DNA from: an uncultured Duncaniella sp.
GTDB taxonomy: Bacteria > Bacteroidota > Bacteroidia > Bacteroidales > Muribaculaceae
DNA: 39,544 bases
Reading direction: 5' to 3'
Assembly: GCA_910578615.1 (NCBI GenBank)
Contig: CAJTRI010000001.1
Coordinates: 237,401-276,944 of the forward strand
Position numbers and translations under genes: made by a program. This document shows positions 24,390 through 32,321 of this stretch, piece by piece. Positions within the stretch are counted from its first letter, which is position 1. Each line of letters starts with the position of its first letter. The notes under the pieces are model-generated. The model was given only the letters and a program-made list of their open reading frames with translations, was not told the DNA's origin and did not search any database.

Positions 24390-24421
24390 CAAAGATAGTG
24401 ATAATCCGTGGATAATACAAA
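24390..24421 (-). promoter_or_regulatory. rplS promoter
   Basis: On the minus strand TTTG (24421-24418), 20 nt, then TATCTTTG (24397-24390): a full match to the Bacteroidota housekeeping consensus. The leader is about 80 nt. Confidence 0.85.
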
Positions 24422-24461
24422 TTTTTTATTTTGTGTGGACTTCATGATGGCATATAGGTAC

Positions 24462-24503
24462 AAAAAAATGTCCGCCGCGCCTTATCTTCAAGGAGCGACT
24501 GGA
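24462..24503 (-). terminator. Terminator of the candidate noncoding RNA
   Basis: On the minus strand UCC, a bulged A, GUCGC, U, CCUU, loop GAAGAU, AAGG, C, GCGGC, GGA form a 12-bp stem with one U-G pair, one bulge and one mismatch. CA and seven U follow. The plus-strand reading has no T run, so its direction is clear. Confidence 0.8.
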
Positions 24504-24732
24504 CTAAAGCCAAAAGGCATTTGCGATAAACAGCCCGTATCTTTCAGGGCTTTTCATCCAAATAATGTAGAGATTATATCATACTTACACAACACCATTT
24601 TTTACACGAACCAGGTGTCATCACGACTGCTGACCGGGAAGTTGCCTTTGTCCTTAGTCCAAAAAAATTCGGAAAAATCAATGCGTAAAATCTTATCAGT
24701 CTAAGGGGATTACAACGATGGTGCGTTTCTTT
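24462..24732 (-). ncRNA. Candidate structured noncoding RNA, about 270 nt
   Basis: The 630-bp AT-rich gap between rplS and the GlmU-like gene has no convincing protein gene. On the minus strand it holds a complete RNA gene: a consensus promoter (24739-24770), a predicted start near 24732, and a Rho-independent terminator ending in seven U at 24462. Inside, the arm at 24660-24643 (GGACUAAGGACAAAGGCA) pairs with the arm at 24519-24501 (UGCCUUUUGGCUUUAGUCC): 17 of 18 positions pair, one of them G-U, with one mismatch and one bulge. The enclosed 120 nt contains local hairpins (AGCCC/GGGCU, AUAAU/AUUAU, ACACC/GGUGU). The outermost pairs of the long stem use the same UCC as the terminator stem. I do not recognise it as tmRNA, RNase P RNA or SRP RNA; a 6S-like RNA is possible. 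Promoter, stem and terminator agree on one strand. Confidence 0.7.
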
Positions 24733-24738
24733 CCGATG

Positions 24739-24770
24739 CAAAATTAAAAATAAGTGTAATAATAACCAAA
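24739..24770 (-). promoter_or_regulatory. Promoter of the candidate noncoding RNA
   Basis: On the minus strand TTTG (24770-24767), exactly 20 nt, then TAATTTTG (24746-24739), a full match to TTTG-N20-TAnnTTTG and as good as the rplS promoter. No open frame of note starts downstream. Confidence 0.75.
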
Positions 24771-24904
24771 ATAAAAATATCCAATTAAGATTTTTTAATA
24801 GATTGACGGTGAACATTTTTCACGGGTGGTTTTTCGCTGCATGCCACAAGGATGCATTACAGACATTCCCCTCCGTTTTTTCGGAAAATGTGGCGAATAT
24901 TCAC

Positions 24905-24912
24905 TATATTTG
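24905..24912 (+). promoter_or_regulatory. -7 element of the GlmU-like gene promoter
   Basis: TATATTTG matches TAnnTTTG 19 bp before the start codon. TTTC at 24879-24882 is a -33 candidate 22 nt upstream. Confidence 0.6.
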
Positions 24913-24931
24913 CGGGAAATAACTGATAAAG

Positions 24932-26074
24932 ATGAAGAATATCATTCTTTTTGATCCTGTTGAGGCACGGGCTGAACTTATGCCTCTGACGTTGACACGT
25001 CCCGTTGCGCTCCTGCGCCACGGCATCACTACTTTTGCCGAGAAATGGCAGGCTGCCATTCCCGGAAATTATTCTTTTGAGACACAGGACTATCTCTCTA
25101 TAAAGTATCCGTGCGTCCTTGCGGATGACAATCTGTATATAGCCGGCAACGTGCATCCCGACAAGAGTCTCACCGAGGCTGTCCTTGCCCTTGGCGCAGG
25201 CGAGAGGCTGGTGCTGAAAGACGGCGAGGTCATAGCACGTCGCGGAGACGGGGAGAAGGCTTCTGTCACATACGGGGGGGATGTCTTGAAAGTAGACCGT
25301 TTGTGGGATCTCTTCATGCTCAACGATGAAGCTGTCAGACGCGATTTCGCGCTTCTCACCGCCGGACGTGAGTCGGAACCTCTTAGAGACAGCTGCTGTC
25401 TCATAGGAGACCCTGAAAATCTCTTTATCGAAAAGGGTGCCACTGTGGAGGGCGCGGTTATCAATGTCAGAAAAGGCCCTGTCTATATAGGTCGTGATGC
25501 CGAGGTCATGGAGGGAGCGTGTCTTCGCGGCCCCATCGCCATGTGCGAACATTCTGTGGTCAATATGGGTGGCAAGATTTATGGTGCCACCACCCTCGGG
25601 CCTTACTGCAAGGTGGGCGGAGAGCTTAACAACGTGGTCATGACGGGATATTCCAACAAGGCCCATGACGGCTTCCTCGGTAACGCCGTTATCGGTGAAT
25701 GGTGCAATCTCGGAGCCGGATGCACGGCCTCTAACCTTAAAAACACCTATGGCCCCGTGAGGGTGTGGAGCATGGCGCAGGGACGTTTCGTCAAGACAGG
25801 CCTGCAATTCTGCGGACTCATCATGGGCGACCATTCCAAGGCCGGTATAAACACCATGTTCAACACCGCCACAGTGGTGGGCGTAGGTGTCAATTTCTAT
25901 GGCTCGGGATTCCCGAGGACGTTTATACCTTCGTTCACCGAGGGTACCACCCACGGGATGAACGATACCGACATGGAGCGATTCTTTGACACTGCCTCGC
26001 GCATGATGGGACGCCGCCACGTCGAGCTGACCCCCGAGGACAAAGAAATCTTCATGAAACTCAGAGAGCAATGA
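24932..26074 (+). CDS. GlmU-like sugar nucleotidyltransferase-related protein
   Basis: 380 aa. The N-terminal part (MKNIILFDPVEARAELMPLTLTRPVALLRHGI) is the shortened, divergent nucleotidyltransferase-like region of the GlmU-related family in Bacteroidota. From about residue 150 the sequence is a left-handed beta-helix of hexapeptide repeats (FIEKGATVEGAVINVRKGPVYIGRDAEVMEGACLRG, then NLGAGCTASNLKNTYGPV). The last part resembles acyltransferase ends. It may make or modify nucleotide sugars for the cell wall, but the canonical pyrophosphorylase motif (GxGTRM) is absent, so activity is uncertain. The aminotransferase gene follows 78 bp later on the same strand. Confidence 0.82.
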   Translation: MKNIILFDPVEARAELMPLTLTRPVALLRHGITTFAEKWQAAIPGNYSFETQDYLSIKYPCVLADDNLYIAGNVHPDKSLTEAVLALGAGERLVLKDGEVIARRGDGEKASVTYGGDVLKVDRLWDLFMLNDEAVRRDFALLTAGRESEPLRDSCCLIGDPENLFIEKGATVEGAVINVRKGPVYIGRDAEVMEGACLRGPIAMCEHSVVNMGGKIYGATTLGPYCKVGGELNNVVMTGYSNKAHDGFLGNAVIGEWCNLGAGCTASNLKNTYGPVRVWSMAQGRFVKTGLQFCGLIMGDHSKAGINTMFNTATVVGVGVNFYGSGFPRTFIPSFTEGTTHGMNDTDMERFFDTASRMMGRRHVELTPEDKEIFMKLREQ

Positions 26075-26152
26075 GGTCTCTGCGGCCGGCTTGTGTCCGG
26101 CTGCCAAGAATCCCTCTCCCAACCAACCACTCTTGATAACAATTGTATCATT

Positions 26153-27355
26153 ATGCCAAATGTATCTGAGCGCGGGACACTGATGCCCGCTTCCCCCATA
26201 CGCCGTCTGGCTCCGTTGGCCAATGCCGCCAAGGCTGCCGGCAAGAAGGTCTACCACCTCAACATAGGCCAGCCTGACGTCCCTACCCCTCCCGAAGGGT
26301 TGGAGGCTTTGAAGAAGATTGATCGGACAGTGCTTGAATACAGCCCTTCTGACGGTCTGCTGTCTCTTCGCAAAAAACTCAAAGAGTACTACAAGCGCTT
26401 CAACATCGATGTGGACTTGGACGACATCATAGTGACTGCCGGTGGTTCTGAGGCCGTACTCTTCGCCTTTATGGCCTGTCTGGATCCCGGCGATGAGATA
26501 ATTGTCCCTGAGCCTGCTTATGCCAACTATATGGCCTTCGCCATCTCCGCCGGTGCGAAGATTGTCACAGTGCCCTCTACGATAGACGAGGGTTTTGCCC
26601 TGCCGGATGTGGAGAAGTTCGAGGAGCTTATCACGCCGCGCACCAAGGGAATACTCATATGCAACCCCAACAATCCCACGGGTTATCTCTACACCATGAA
26701 GGAGATGCTCCAAATAAGGGATTTAGTCAAGAAATATGACCTCTTCCTCTTCTCGGACGAGGTATACAGGGAGTTCTGCTACACCGGCGCCCCCTATATA
26801 TCGGCCTTCCATCTGCCTGATATCGAGGAACAGGTGGTTCTGGTAGACTCTGTGTCGAAACGCTACAACGAGTGCGGCATCCGCGTGGGCGCGCTCATCA
26901 CCAAGCACCCCGAGCTGAAAAAGAACGTTATGAAGTTCTGTCAGGCCCGTCTCAGTCCCCCCCTTTTGGGCCAGATCGTGGCCGAGGCAAGTATAGACGC
27001 CTCCCCCGAATATATGCTGGCCACATATAACGAGTATGTGGAGCGCAGGAAGTTCCTCATAGACCAGCTCAACAAGATTCCGGGATGTTACACGCCTATA
27101 CCTATGGGTGCGTTCTACACGGTGGTAAAGCTGCCTGTGGATGACGCAGACCGTTTCTGCGAGTGGTGTCTGAGCGACTTCGACCTTGACGGAGAGACAA
27201 TCTTTATGGCTCCCGCCTCTGGATTCTATACCACTCCGGGACGTGGCCGCAATGAGGTCAGGATGGCCTACGTACTCAACAAGGAAGACCTTGCAAAGGC
27301 CATGAAGGTGCTTGACGCGGCTCTTAAAGCCTATCCCGGAAGGAAAATGGACTGA
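26153..27355 (+). CDS. PLP-dependent class I/II aminotransferase
   Basis: 400 aa from ATG 26153 (MPNVSERGTLMPASPIRRL). Fold-type I signatures are complete: NIGQPDVPTPPEG near the N-terminus, TAGGSEAVLFAFMACLDPGDEI, ILICNPNNPTGYLYT, FSDEVYREFCY, and the PLP lysine Lys236 in DSVSKRYNECGIRVG, then FYTTPGRGRNEVRMAYV with the substrate-carboxylate Arg. It is close to aspartate-type aminotransferases, and the amino donor is not determined. The stop overlaps the next gene start (TGATG). A small palindrome, TGATA/TATCA, sits just before the start codon at 26134-26150. Confidence 0.93.
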   Translation: MPNVSERGTLMPASPIRRLAPLANAAKAAGKKVYHLNIGQPDVPTPPEGLEALKKIDRTVLEYSPSDGLLSLRKKLKEYYKRFNIDVDLDDIIVTAGGSEAVLFAFMACLDPGDEIIVPEPAYANYMAFAISAGAKIVTVPSTIDEGFALPDVEKFEELITPRTKGILICNPNNPTGYLYTMKEMLQIRDLVKKYDLFLFSDEVYREFCYTGAPYISAFHLPDIEEQVVLVDSVSKRYNECGIRVGALITKHPELKKNVMKFCQARLSPPLLGQIVAEASIDASPEYMLATYNEYVERRKFLIDQLNKIPGCYTPIPMGAFYTVVKLPVDDADRFCEWCLSDFDLDGETIFMAPASGFYTTPGRGRNEVRMAYVLNKEDLAKAMKVLDAALKAYPGRKMD

Positions 27356-28608
27356 TGCCGATGAACAGGAAGGATTTTGAGATAATGGCTCCCGTGGGGA
27401 GCTATGAGTCACTACACGCGGCCATAGAGGCTGGCGCTGATGCCATCTATTTCGGTGTCGAGGGGCTGAACATGCGTTCACGCTCGTCAGTCAATTTCAC
27501 ACTCGATGATCTCAGAAACATAGCGTCCATATGTGACGGTGCCGGCGTGAAGACCTATCTTACCGTCAACACCATCATCTATGATTCCGAGATGGAGAAG
27601 TGTCGCGAGGTGATCAGGGCTGTGAAAGAGAGCGGCATATCGGCCATAATAGCGAGTGATGTCGCGGCCATCATGTACGCGCGCTCCATAGGAGTGGAGG
27701 TACATATATCCACACAGGTGAATGTCAGCAACACGGAGGCTGTGAGATTCTATTCGCAGTGGGCCGATGTCATGGTGCTGGCACGCGAACTGTCGCTTGA
27801 CCGTGTGGCCGCGATACGTGACGCTATCGTGCGCGATGATATACGCGGCCCCCGTGGCGAGCTTGTAAGGCTCGAAATGTTCTGCCACGGCGCCTTGTGC
27901 ATGGCAGTCTCAGGCAAATGCTATCTGAGCCTCCACGAGATGAATTCGAGCGCCAATCGCGGGGCATGTACCCAGATATGTCGTCGGGGCTATACCGTCA
28001 CCGACCGCGAGACCGGGGCCGAGCTTGAAGTGGAAAACAAGTATATAATGTCGCCAAAGGACTTGAAGACCATACATTTCCTGAACAAGATGATAGATGC
28101 GGGAGTGAGGGTTTTCAAGATCGAGGGGCGTGCCCGTGGGCCTGAATACGTCAAGCTGACAGTCGAGGCCTATTCGCAGGCCATCGAGGCTATATGTGAC
28201 GGCACCTATTCGGAAGAAAGGATTGCCGAATGGGACATGAGCCTGTCGCGTGTCTTCAATCGCGGCTTCTGGGATGGATACTATCTGGGCCAGAGGCTTG
28301 GTGAATGGTCGTCAAAATACGGCTCGTCAGCCACCAAGGTAAAGAGATATATAGCCAAGGGGGTGCGCCACTATCCCAAGCTGGGGGTAGGCGAATTCCT
28401 TATGGAGGCCGGAGAGTTGAAGCCTGGTGACGAGGTGGTCATCACAGGGCCTGACACCGGGGCGATAATCCTACGGGTCGACGAGCTGAGACTTGAATAT
28501 GACCCGGTTCAGGTGGTCAGGAAAGGACAGGCTTTCTCGCTTAAAGTTCCAAGAAAGATAAGGCCCTCTGACAGGATGTATCTGTGGGAGGATGTCAGTC
28601 AGGGATAG
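27355..28608 (+). CDS. Peptidase U32 family protein (TrhP-like)
   Basis: 417 aa. MNRKDFEIMAPVGSYESLHAAIEAGADAIYFGVEGLNMR starts the TIM-barrel of the U32 family, and EVHISTQVNVSNTEAVRFY, EMFCHGALCMAVSGKCYLS and SANRGACTQICRRGY carry its conserved cysteines. MSPKDLKTIHFLNKMIDAGVRVFKIEGRARGPEYV is the family signature region. Despite the name, several members act in RNA hydroxylation (TrhP on tRNA, RlhA on 23S rRNA) and not as peptidases. Its start overlaps the aminotransferase stop (TGATG; a second ATG follows at 27361). A terminator follows. Confidence 0.93.
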   Translation: MPMNRKDFEIMAPVGSYESLHAAIEAGADAIYFGVEGLNMRSRSSVNFTLDDLRNIASICDGAGVKTYLTVNTIIYDSEMEKCREVIRAVKESGISAIIASDVAAIMYARSIGVEVHISTQVNVSNTEAVRFYSQWADVMVLARELSLDRVAAIRDAIVRDDIRGPRGELVRLEMFCHGALCMAVSGKCYLSLHEMNSSANRGACTQICRRGYTVTDRETGAELEVENKYIMSPKDLKTIHFLNKMIDAGVRVFKIEGRARGPEYVKLTVEAYSQAIEAICDGTYSEERIAEWDMSLSRVFNRGFWDGYYLGQRLGEWSSKYGSSATKVKRYIAKGVRHYPKLGVGEFLMEAGELKPGDEVVITGPDTGAIILRVDELRLEYDPVQVVRKGQAFSLKVPRKIRPSDRMYLWEDVSQG

Positions 28609-28645
28609 AGTCCGGCCCGGACTTTATCTATATATTATGATATAA

Positions 28646-28718
28646 GCCGCATGGCGGCGTCCGTTATACAGTCTCGAAAAAAACGTAGACTGTCCCGGAC
28701 GCCGCCATGCGGCCTTTT
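28646..28718. terminator. Strong terminator with a perfect 18-bp stem
   Basis: Arms 28646-28663 (GCCGCATGGCGGCGTCCG) and 28696-28713 pair perfectly, with an inner ACAGTCT/AGACTGT stem. CTTTTAAG follows on the plus strand, and the minus strand is AT-rich after the stem, so it can stop the U32 gene and the convergent DUF4831 gene. A small palindrome AGTCCGG/CCGGACT lies directly behind the U32 stop (28609-28623). Confidence 0.9.
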
Positions 28719-28744
28719 AAGTTGGTTAACCCCTCAGGAACCTT

Positions 28745-29839
28745 TTATTCGGCAGTGATTGTGCCAAGTTCCCTGATGGAACCTGTGAGAGGGTTGAAAT
28801 GAAGGTAGGAGGGTGATTTTTTTGAGGTGAAGAGTGATGGATCCAGACCGAAGACGACCCCGTACTGGGCCACGTCGAACTGTCCGTCGAAGAGTGTCGC
28901 GCCGTCATAGGTTACCTTTACATCTGCGGTGCCTGGTATACGGTAGGCCACTCCGCCTTTGGGGAATGACTTTGTCTCACCCTTCTCGTTGACAGGCAGC
29001 TCGCCCACGGTCACGGGGGTGACTGACACATATATCGGTGCGCCTGAGAGGTCGTCCGGGCTGACGAGTCCTGCTGACTGCGAGAGACGGGCAAAGATGG
29101 TGCGTGACGGTTCTCCCTCTGATGGAACTTCCACGGTGAATGTCCGTACTTCCACGGATTTCTGTTCTGTCCCGAGGAACATTGCCGTTAGCGCCTCTTC
29201 CTGAGTGTTTATCTGGTCAAGGGCAAGCTTCATTGCGGCTCCGTCTGACGGCATTCCGTCAGCCTGTCCCGATATAATGTCGTTGCGGAAGTTGCGCAGC
29301 TCGTATATCTTGGTGGCGGCCATCTGCGCGCGTTTGGCCGACGACTTGCTCTGTATCATCTCCGGGGTGACGGCACGCTTGGCCTCCGGGCGTTCGAGGA
29401 TTGTCGGCTGGGGAGCTGTCTCGCGTGGCAGTGGGATCATCTCCGTCTCAGGCTCATATCCGTCATCGTTTACAGCCACGGGAAAGTTTTCATCGCTGAC
29501 TATGATTGACGGGGCGCCTGAGCCTTTCAGTGTCACCAGATAGCGCTCGTCTTCATCGGCATATGGGGCCGGATTGACCACCGCTTCCGTGATGCGGTAT
29601 GATGTGGACGGGGTGAGGACGGGGGCATCGGCGAGATATTTCTCTGCATAACGGGCAAATTCCCCCGGAGTCCTGACCGTCTTCTCGGCGGCTACCGTGA
29701 CTTTGAAGCTCGTGAGAGGTAGAGTGTAGATGAGACCATACTCGTTGGCTTTCGTGGCTGTCAGCTTCGAGGTGTTCTGGGCTGTTACTGCCGGAAATGA
29801 TGATAGCGCGGCGAGCGCGAGGAGGATATGTATTTTCAT
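28745..29839 (-). CDS. DUF4831 family secreted protein
   Basis: 364 aa. A signal peptide (MKIHILLALAALSSFPAVTA) with Gln21 after the cleavage site starts the protein. The body (KANEYGLIYTLPLTSFKVTVAAEKTVRTPGEFARYAEKYL, then AQMAATKIYELRNFRNDIISGQADGMPSDGAAMKLALDQI and EEALTAMFLGTEQ) matches the Bacteroidales DUF4831 family as I know it. The function is not established. It starts 21 bp behind nnr on the same strand and runs to the shared terminator, so it is probably cotranscribed with nnr. Confidence 0.85.
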   Translation of the reverse strand: MKIHILLALAALSSFPAVTAQNTSKLTATKANEYGLIYTLPLTSFKVTVAAEKTVRTPGEFARYAEKYLADAPVLTPSTSYRITEAVVNPAPYADEDERYLVTLKGSGAPSIIVSDENFPVAVNDDGYEPETEMIPLPRETAPQPTILERPEAKRAVTPEMIQSKSSAKRAQMAATKIYELRNFRNDIISGQADGMPSDGAAMKLALDQINTQEEALTAMFLGTEQKSVEVRTFTVEVPSEGEPSRTIFARLSQSAGLVSPDDLSGAPIYVSVTPVTVGELPVNEKGETKSFPKGGVAYRIPGTADVKVTYDGATLFDGQFDVAQYGVVFGLDPSLFTSKKSPSYLHFNPLTGSIRELGTITAE

Positions 29840-29860
29840 CGTTGCAATGATAGACTCTGA

Positions 29861-31375
29861 CTATTTCATGATTGATTTGATGGCTTTGCCGGTTGCCGAG
29901 GCTATGTCAGCCGCCGTGACGCCATACTCACCCTCGGTCTCGGCGGCAATCTCTCCGGCAAGTCCGTGGATGAAGACGCCGGCCACAGAGGCGGCCTCGG
30001 GCTTGTAGCCTTGGGCGAGAAGAGACGTGATGATTCCTGTGAGGACATCGCCGCTGCCGGGTGTGGCCATGGCCGGAGTGCCCGAGGAGTTGAAGAAGAC
30101 CTTCCCGTCAGGACGGAGGGTTGCGGTGTATCGTCCTTTCAGGACTATTATGACGCGATAAGTGTGGGCCACTTCGAGCGCTTTAAGCAGGCGGGACTCG
30201 GCCGAGGTCTGTGTGCCGAACATTCGGTCAAACTCTCCGGCATGGGGGGTCAGGATGCTGCCGGGGGGCACATGGTCGATAAGACCCGGTGTGCGTGAGA
30301 TGATATTGAGCGCATCGGCATCAAGCACCATCGGGCGCTTAACGGTCTTTATGAGCGTTTCCAGCGCCCCGCGTGTGGCGTCGTTGACACCTATGCCGGG
30401 GCCTACCCCTATCCCTGTCCAGCCGAAACGGGGTGCCATGTCGGAGATGACTATCTCGTTGGGGTCGGGAGAGAATAGTGCCTCGGGCACCTGCCCCTGT
30501 ATGACCGGGAATCCGCATCTGGCCGTGTGGACGGTCACCTTTCCGGCCCCGCTCCTTACGGCTCCTTTTGCAGCCATCACGGCGGCGCCCATCATCCCGT
30601 AACAACCGGCTATTAGAAGCGCGTGGCCGAAGTCGGCCTTGGAGGAGAATGGAGGGCGTTCGCGGAGAACAGCCTTGACGTCATCGCGGTCTACGAGGAA
30701 ATATTTTGTGGGCGTGTCCTCTATGGCACGCTGGCTGAGTCCTATGTCGATGACTTTCCAGCGTCCCACGAGGGGGGCGTTGTCAGACAGGAAGAAGGCA
30801 AGACGCGGGAACTGTACGGCCATGGTGAGAGTGGCGTGAACCACGTTGCGTCCTATTATTCGGGCGTTCCAGTCGCCGAACATCCCCGACGGCACATCTA
30901 TGGCTATTACCTCTGCCCCGCTTTCCGAGATGTTGCGGGCGAGCATCATGAAGCCCCCTTCGAGAGGGTCTCTCAGGCCCGAGCCGAAGAGGCCGTCTAT
31001 GACAAGGTGGCGCGGTGTGAGGACAGGCAGCTCGGCCCGGTCGATGATTTCGAAGAGATCCACCTCGGGGAGTGACATGAGTTCCTGACGCGCACGGCGG
31101 CACTCGCGCGACAGGGAGTTGCCGTTGAAGTTGAAGAGAAGGATGCGGGGACAAAAACCGGCCTCTATGAGAAGCTTGGCCACAATAAGGGCGTCCGCAC
31201 CGTTATTGCCGGAGCCGGCGAAGATTACCGTGGGCGTGGACGGCCCCCAGTTGGCAAGGATCTCGCTCACGACACCCTCGGCCACCCGGTGGATAAGCTC
31301 CATGGGGTTTACACCCTCTTCCTCAATGGTTATGCGGTCGATATTGCGAATATTTTCGGTAGTAAATATCTTCAT
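29861..31375 (-). CDS. nnr: Bifunctional NAD(P)HX epimerase / ADP-dependent dehydratase
   Basis: 504 aa. It repairs hydrated NADH and NADPH. The YjeF_N (epimerase) domain occupies about residues 1-215, with GSGNNGADALIVAKLL and DGLFGSGLRDPLEGGF. The carbohydrate-kinase-like dehydratase domain occupies about 225-490, with GHALLIAGCYGMMGAAVMAAKGAVRSGAGKVTVHT, VLDADALNIIS, ILTPHAGEFDRM and the catalytic GSGDVLTGIITSLLAQG. Both halves are intact. Upstream lies a divergent intergenic region shared with a glycosyltransferase. Confidence 0.96.
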   Translation of the reverse strand: MKIFTTENIRNIDRITIEEEGVNPMELIHRVAEGVVSEILANWGPSTPTVIFAGSGNNGADALIVAKLLIEAGFCPRILLFNFNGNSLSRECRRARQELMSLPEVDLFEIIDRAELPVLTPRHLVIDGLFGSGLRDPLEGGFMMLARNISESGAEVIAIDVPSGMFGDWNARIIGRNVVHATLTMAVQFPRLAFFLSDNAPLVGRWKVIDIGLSQRAIEDTPTKYFLVDRDDVKAVLRERPPFSSKADFGHALLIAGCYGMMGAAVMAAKGAVRSGAGKVTVHTARCGFPVIQGQVPEALFSPDPNEIVISDMAPRFGWTGIGVGPGIGVNDATRGALETLIKTVKRPMVLDADALNIISRTPGLIDHVPPGSILTPHAGEFDRMFGTQTSAESRLLKALEVAHTYRVIIVLKGRYTATLRPDGKVFFNSSGTPAMATPGSGDVLTGIITSLLAQGYKPEAASVAGVFIHGLAGEIAAETEGEYGVTAADIASATGKAIKSIMK

Positions 31376-31403
31376 AAGACGTGTGGAGGGACTTTATCCC
31401 ACG

Positions 31404-31411
31404 CAAATATA
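31404..31411 (-). promoter_or_regulatory. Probable -7 element for nnr
   Basis: On the minus strand these bases read TATATTTG, an exact TAnnTTTG match 28 bp upstream of the nnr start; no clear -33 element. Confidence 0.5.
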
Positions 31412-31452
31412 CAAAACTTATTTGGAATATGCGGATTGTTGTGGGATTTTTG

Positions 31453-31460
31453 TAACTTTG
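31453..31460 (+). promoter_or_regulatory. Probable -7 element for the glycosyltransferase at 31490
   Basis: TAACTTTG matches TAnnTTTG 29 bp before the start codon. The nearest TTTG (31421) is 28 nt upstream, too far to be a good -33 box. Confidence 0.5.
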
Positions 31461-31489
31461 GGCGTTTTTTGGCGCCATAAGCCACAGCT

Positions 31490-32290
31490 ATGATTACAGT
31501 CTCTATCGTGACATACAAGACTCCCGACGAGGAGCTTGCGAGGTGTCTCGGGTGTATCGACCCGGCGCGGGTCAGGCGTGTCTATGTGATAGACAATTCG
31601 CGCTCCGAGTCCACAAAGGCCCTTGTCGGCGGGATGGAGCACGTGGTCTACATCGGTTCTGACAATGTCGGCTACGGGGCCGGACACAATCAGGCCCTGC
31701 GGGAGGTGCTGGCGGAAGGGACGGAAGGCTACCACCTTGTGATGAACTCTGACATCGAGTTCGGTCCGGATACTCTGGGGCTCATCGAGGACTATATGGA
31801 CTCCCGCCCTGACGTGGGGGCCTTGCAGCCGCTGGTCTATTCGCCTGACGGGAGCTTCCAGTACACCTGCCGGGCGCTCCCGACGCCGATGGACGTGTTT
31901 GTCAGACGCTTTCTGCCAGAGGGATGGATGAGAAAAAAACGCGAGGCCTATCTGCTCAGACATCTCGACACGGCGGCAACGTGGGACATACCCTATCATC
32001 AGGGGAGCTTCATGTTTCTGAGACTGGCCGCCCTCAGGGATGTAGGTCTTTTTGACGAGCGTTTTTTTATGTATCCTGAGGATATCGACCTCACGAGGAG
32101 GATTCACCGGCGCTACAAGACGGTGAGATGGCCCGGGGCGAGGATAGTCCACGCACACAGGGCGGCGTCATACAGGTCGTTGAAGATGACGATAATACAT
32201 GCCGTGAACATGGTGAGATATTTTAACAAGTGGGGATGGTGGTTTGACCGCGAGAGAAGAGAGGTCAACAAAGGCCTTCGGGCAACTTAG
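31490..32290 (+). CDS. Glycosyltransferase family 2 (rhamnosyltransferase-like)
   Basis: 266 aa, cytosolic. MITVSIVTYKTPDEELARCL is the GT-A nucleotide-binding start; VYVIDNSRSE and NVGYGAGHNQALRE follow, then the metal-binding VMNSDIEFGPDTL. LRDVGLFDERFFMYPEDIDLTRRIHRRY is typical of the WbbL/RfbF-like branch that adds deoxyhexoses to surface polysaccharide. A partner gene cluster is not visible. It converges with another family 2 glycosyltransferase, the stops being 31 bp apart with no clear terminator between them. Confidence 0.9.
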   Translation: MITVSIVTYKTPDEELARCLGCIDPARVRRVYVIDNSRSESTKALVGGMEHVVYIGSDNVGYGAGHNQALREVLAEGTEGYHLVMNSDIEFGPDTLGLIEDYMDSRPDVGALQPLVYSPDGSFQYTCRALPTPMDVFVRRFLPEGWMRKKREAYLLRHLDTAATWDIPYHQGSFMFLRLAALRDVGLFDERFFMYPEDIDLTRRIHRRYKTVRWPGARIVHAHRAASYRSLKMTIIHAVNMVRYFNKWGWWFDRERREVNKGLRAT

Positions 32291-32321
32291 CGTTCTGTCT
32301 CCCGTTCCTATCCGCCTGATG

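Noticed and set aside
24408..24704. A 98-codon plus-strand frame in the rplS/GlmU-like gap
   Set aside because: It begins at GTG, has unlike composition and no homology I recognise. It overlaps the rplS promoter and the structured RNA signals on the other strand.
24574..24816. An 80-codon minus-strand frame, with a Cys-rich end (MTPGSCKKWCCVSMI)
   Set aside because: Its start lies upstream of the -33/-7 promoter, so the transcript would not carry it whole. The 15-codon Cys-rich end could be a peptide inside the RNA, but nothing else supports translation.
26134..26150. Palindrome TGATA-N7-TATCA just before the aminotransferase start
   Set aside because: Only 5-bp arms in AT-rich sequence, which is expected by chance.
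24857..26713. A 618-codon open frame on the minus strand across the GlmU-like and aminotransferase genes
   Set aside because: It is antisense to two well-supported genes, lacks any motif and has no promoter or start context.
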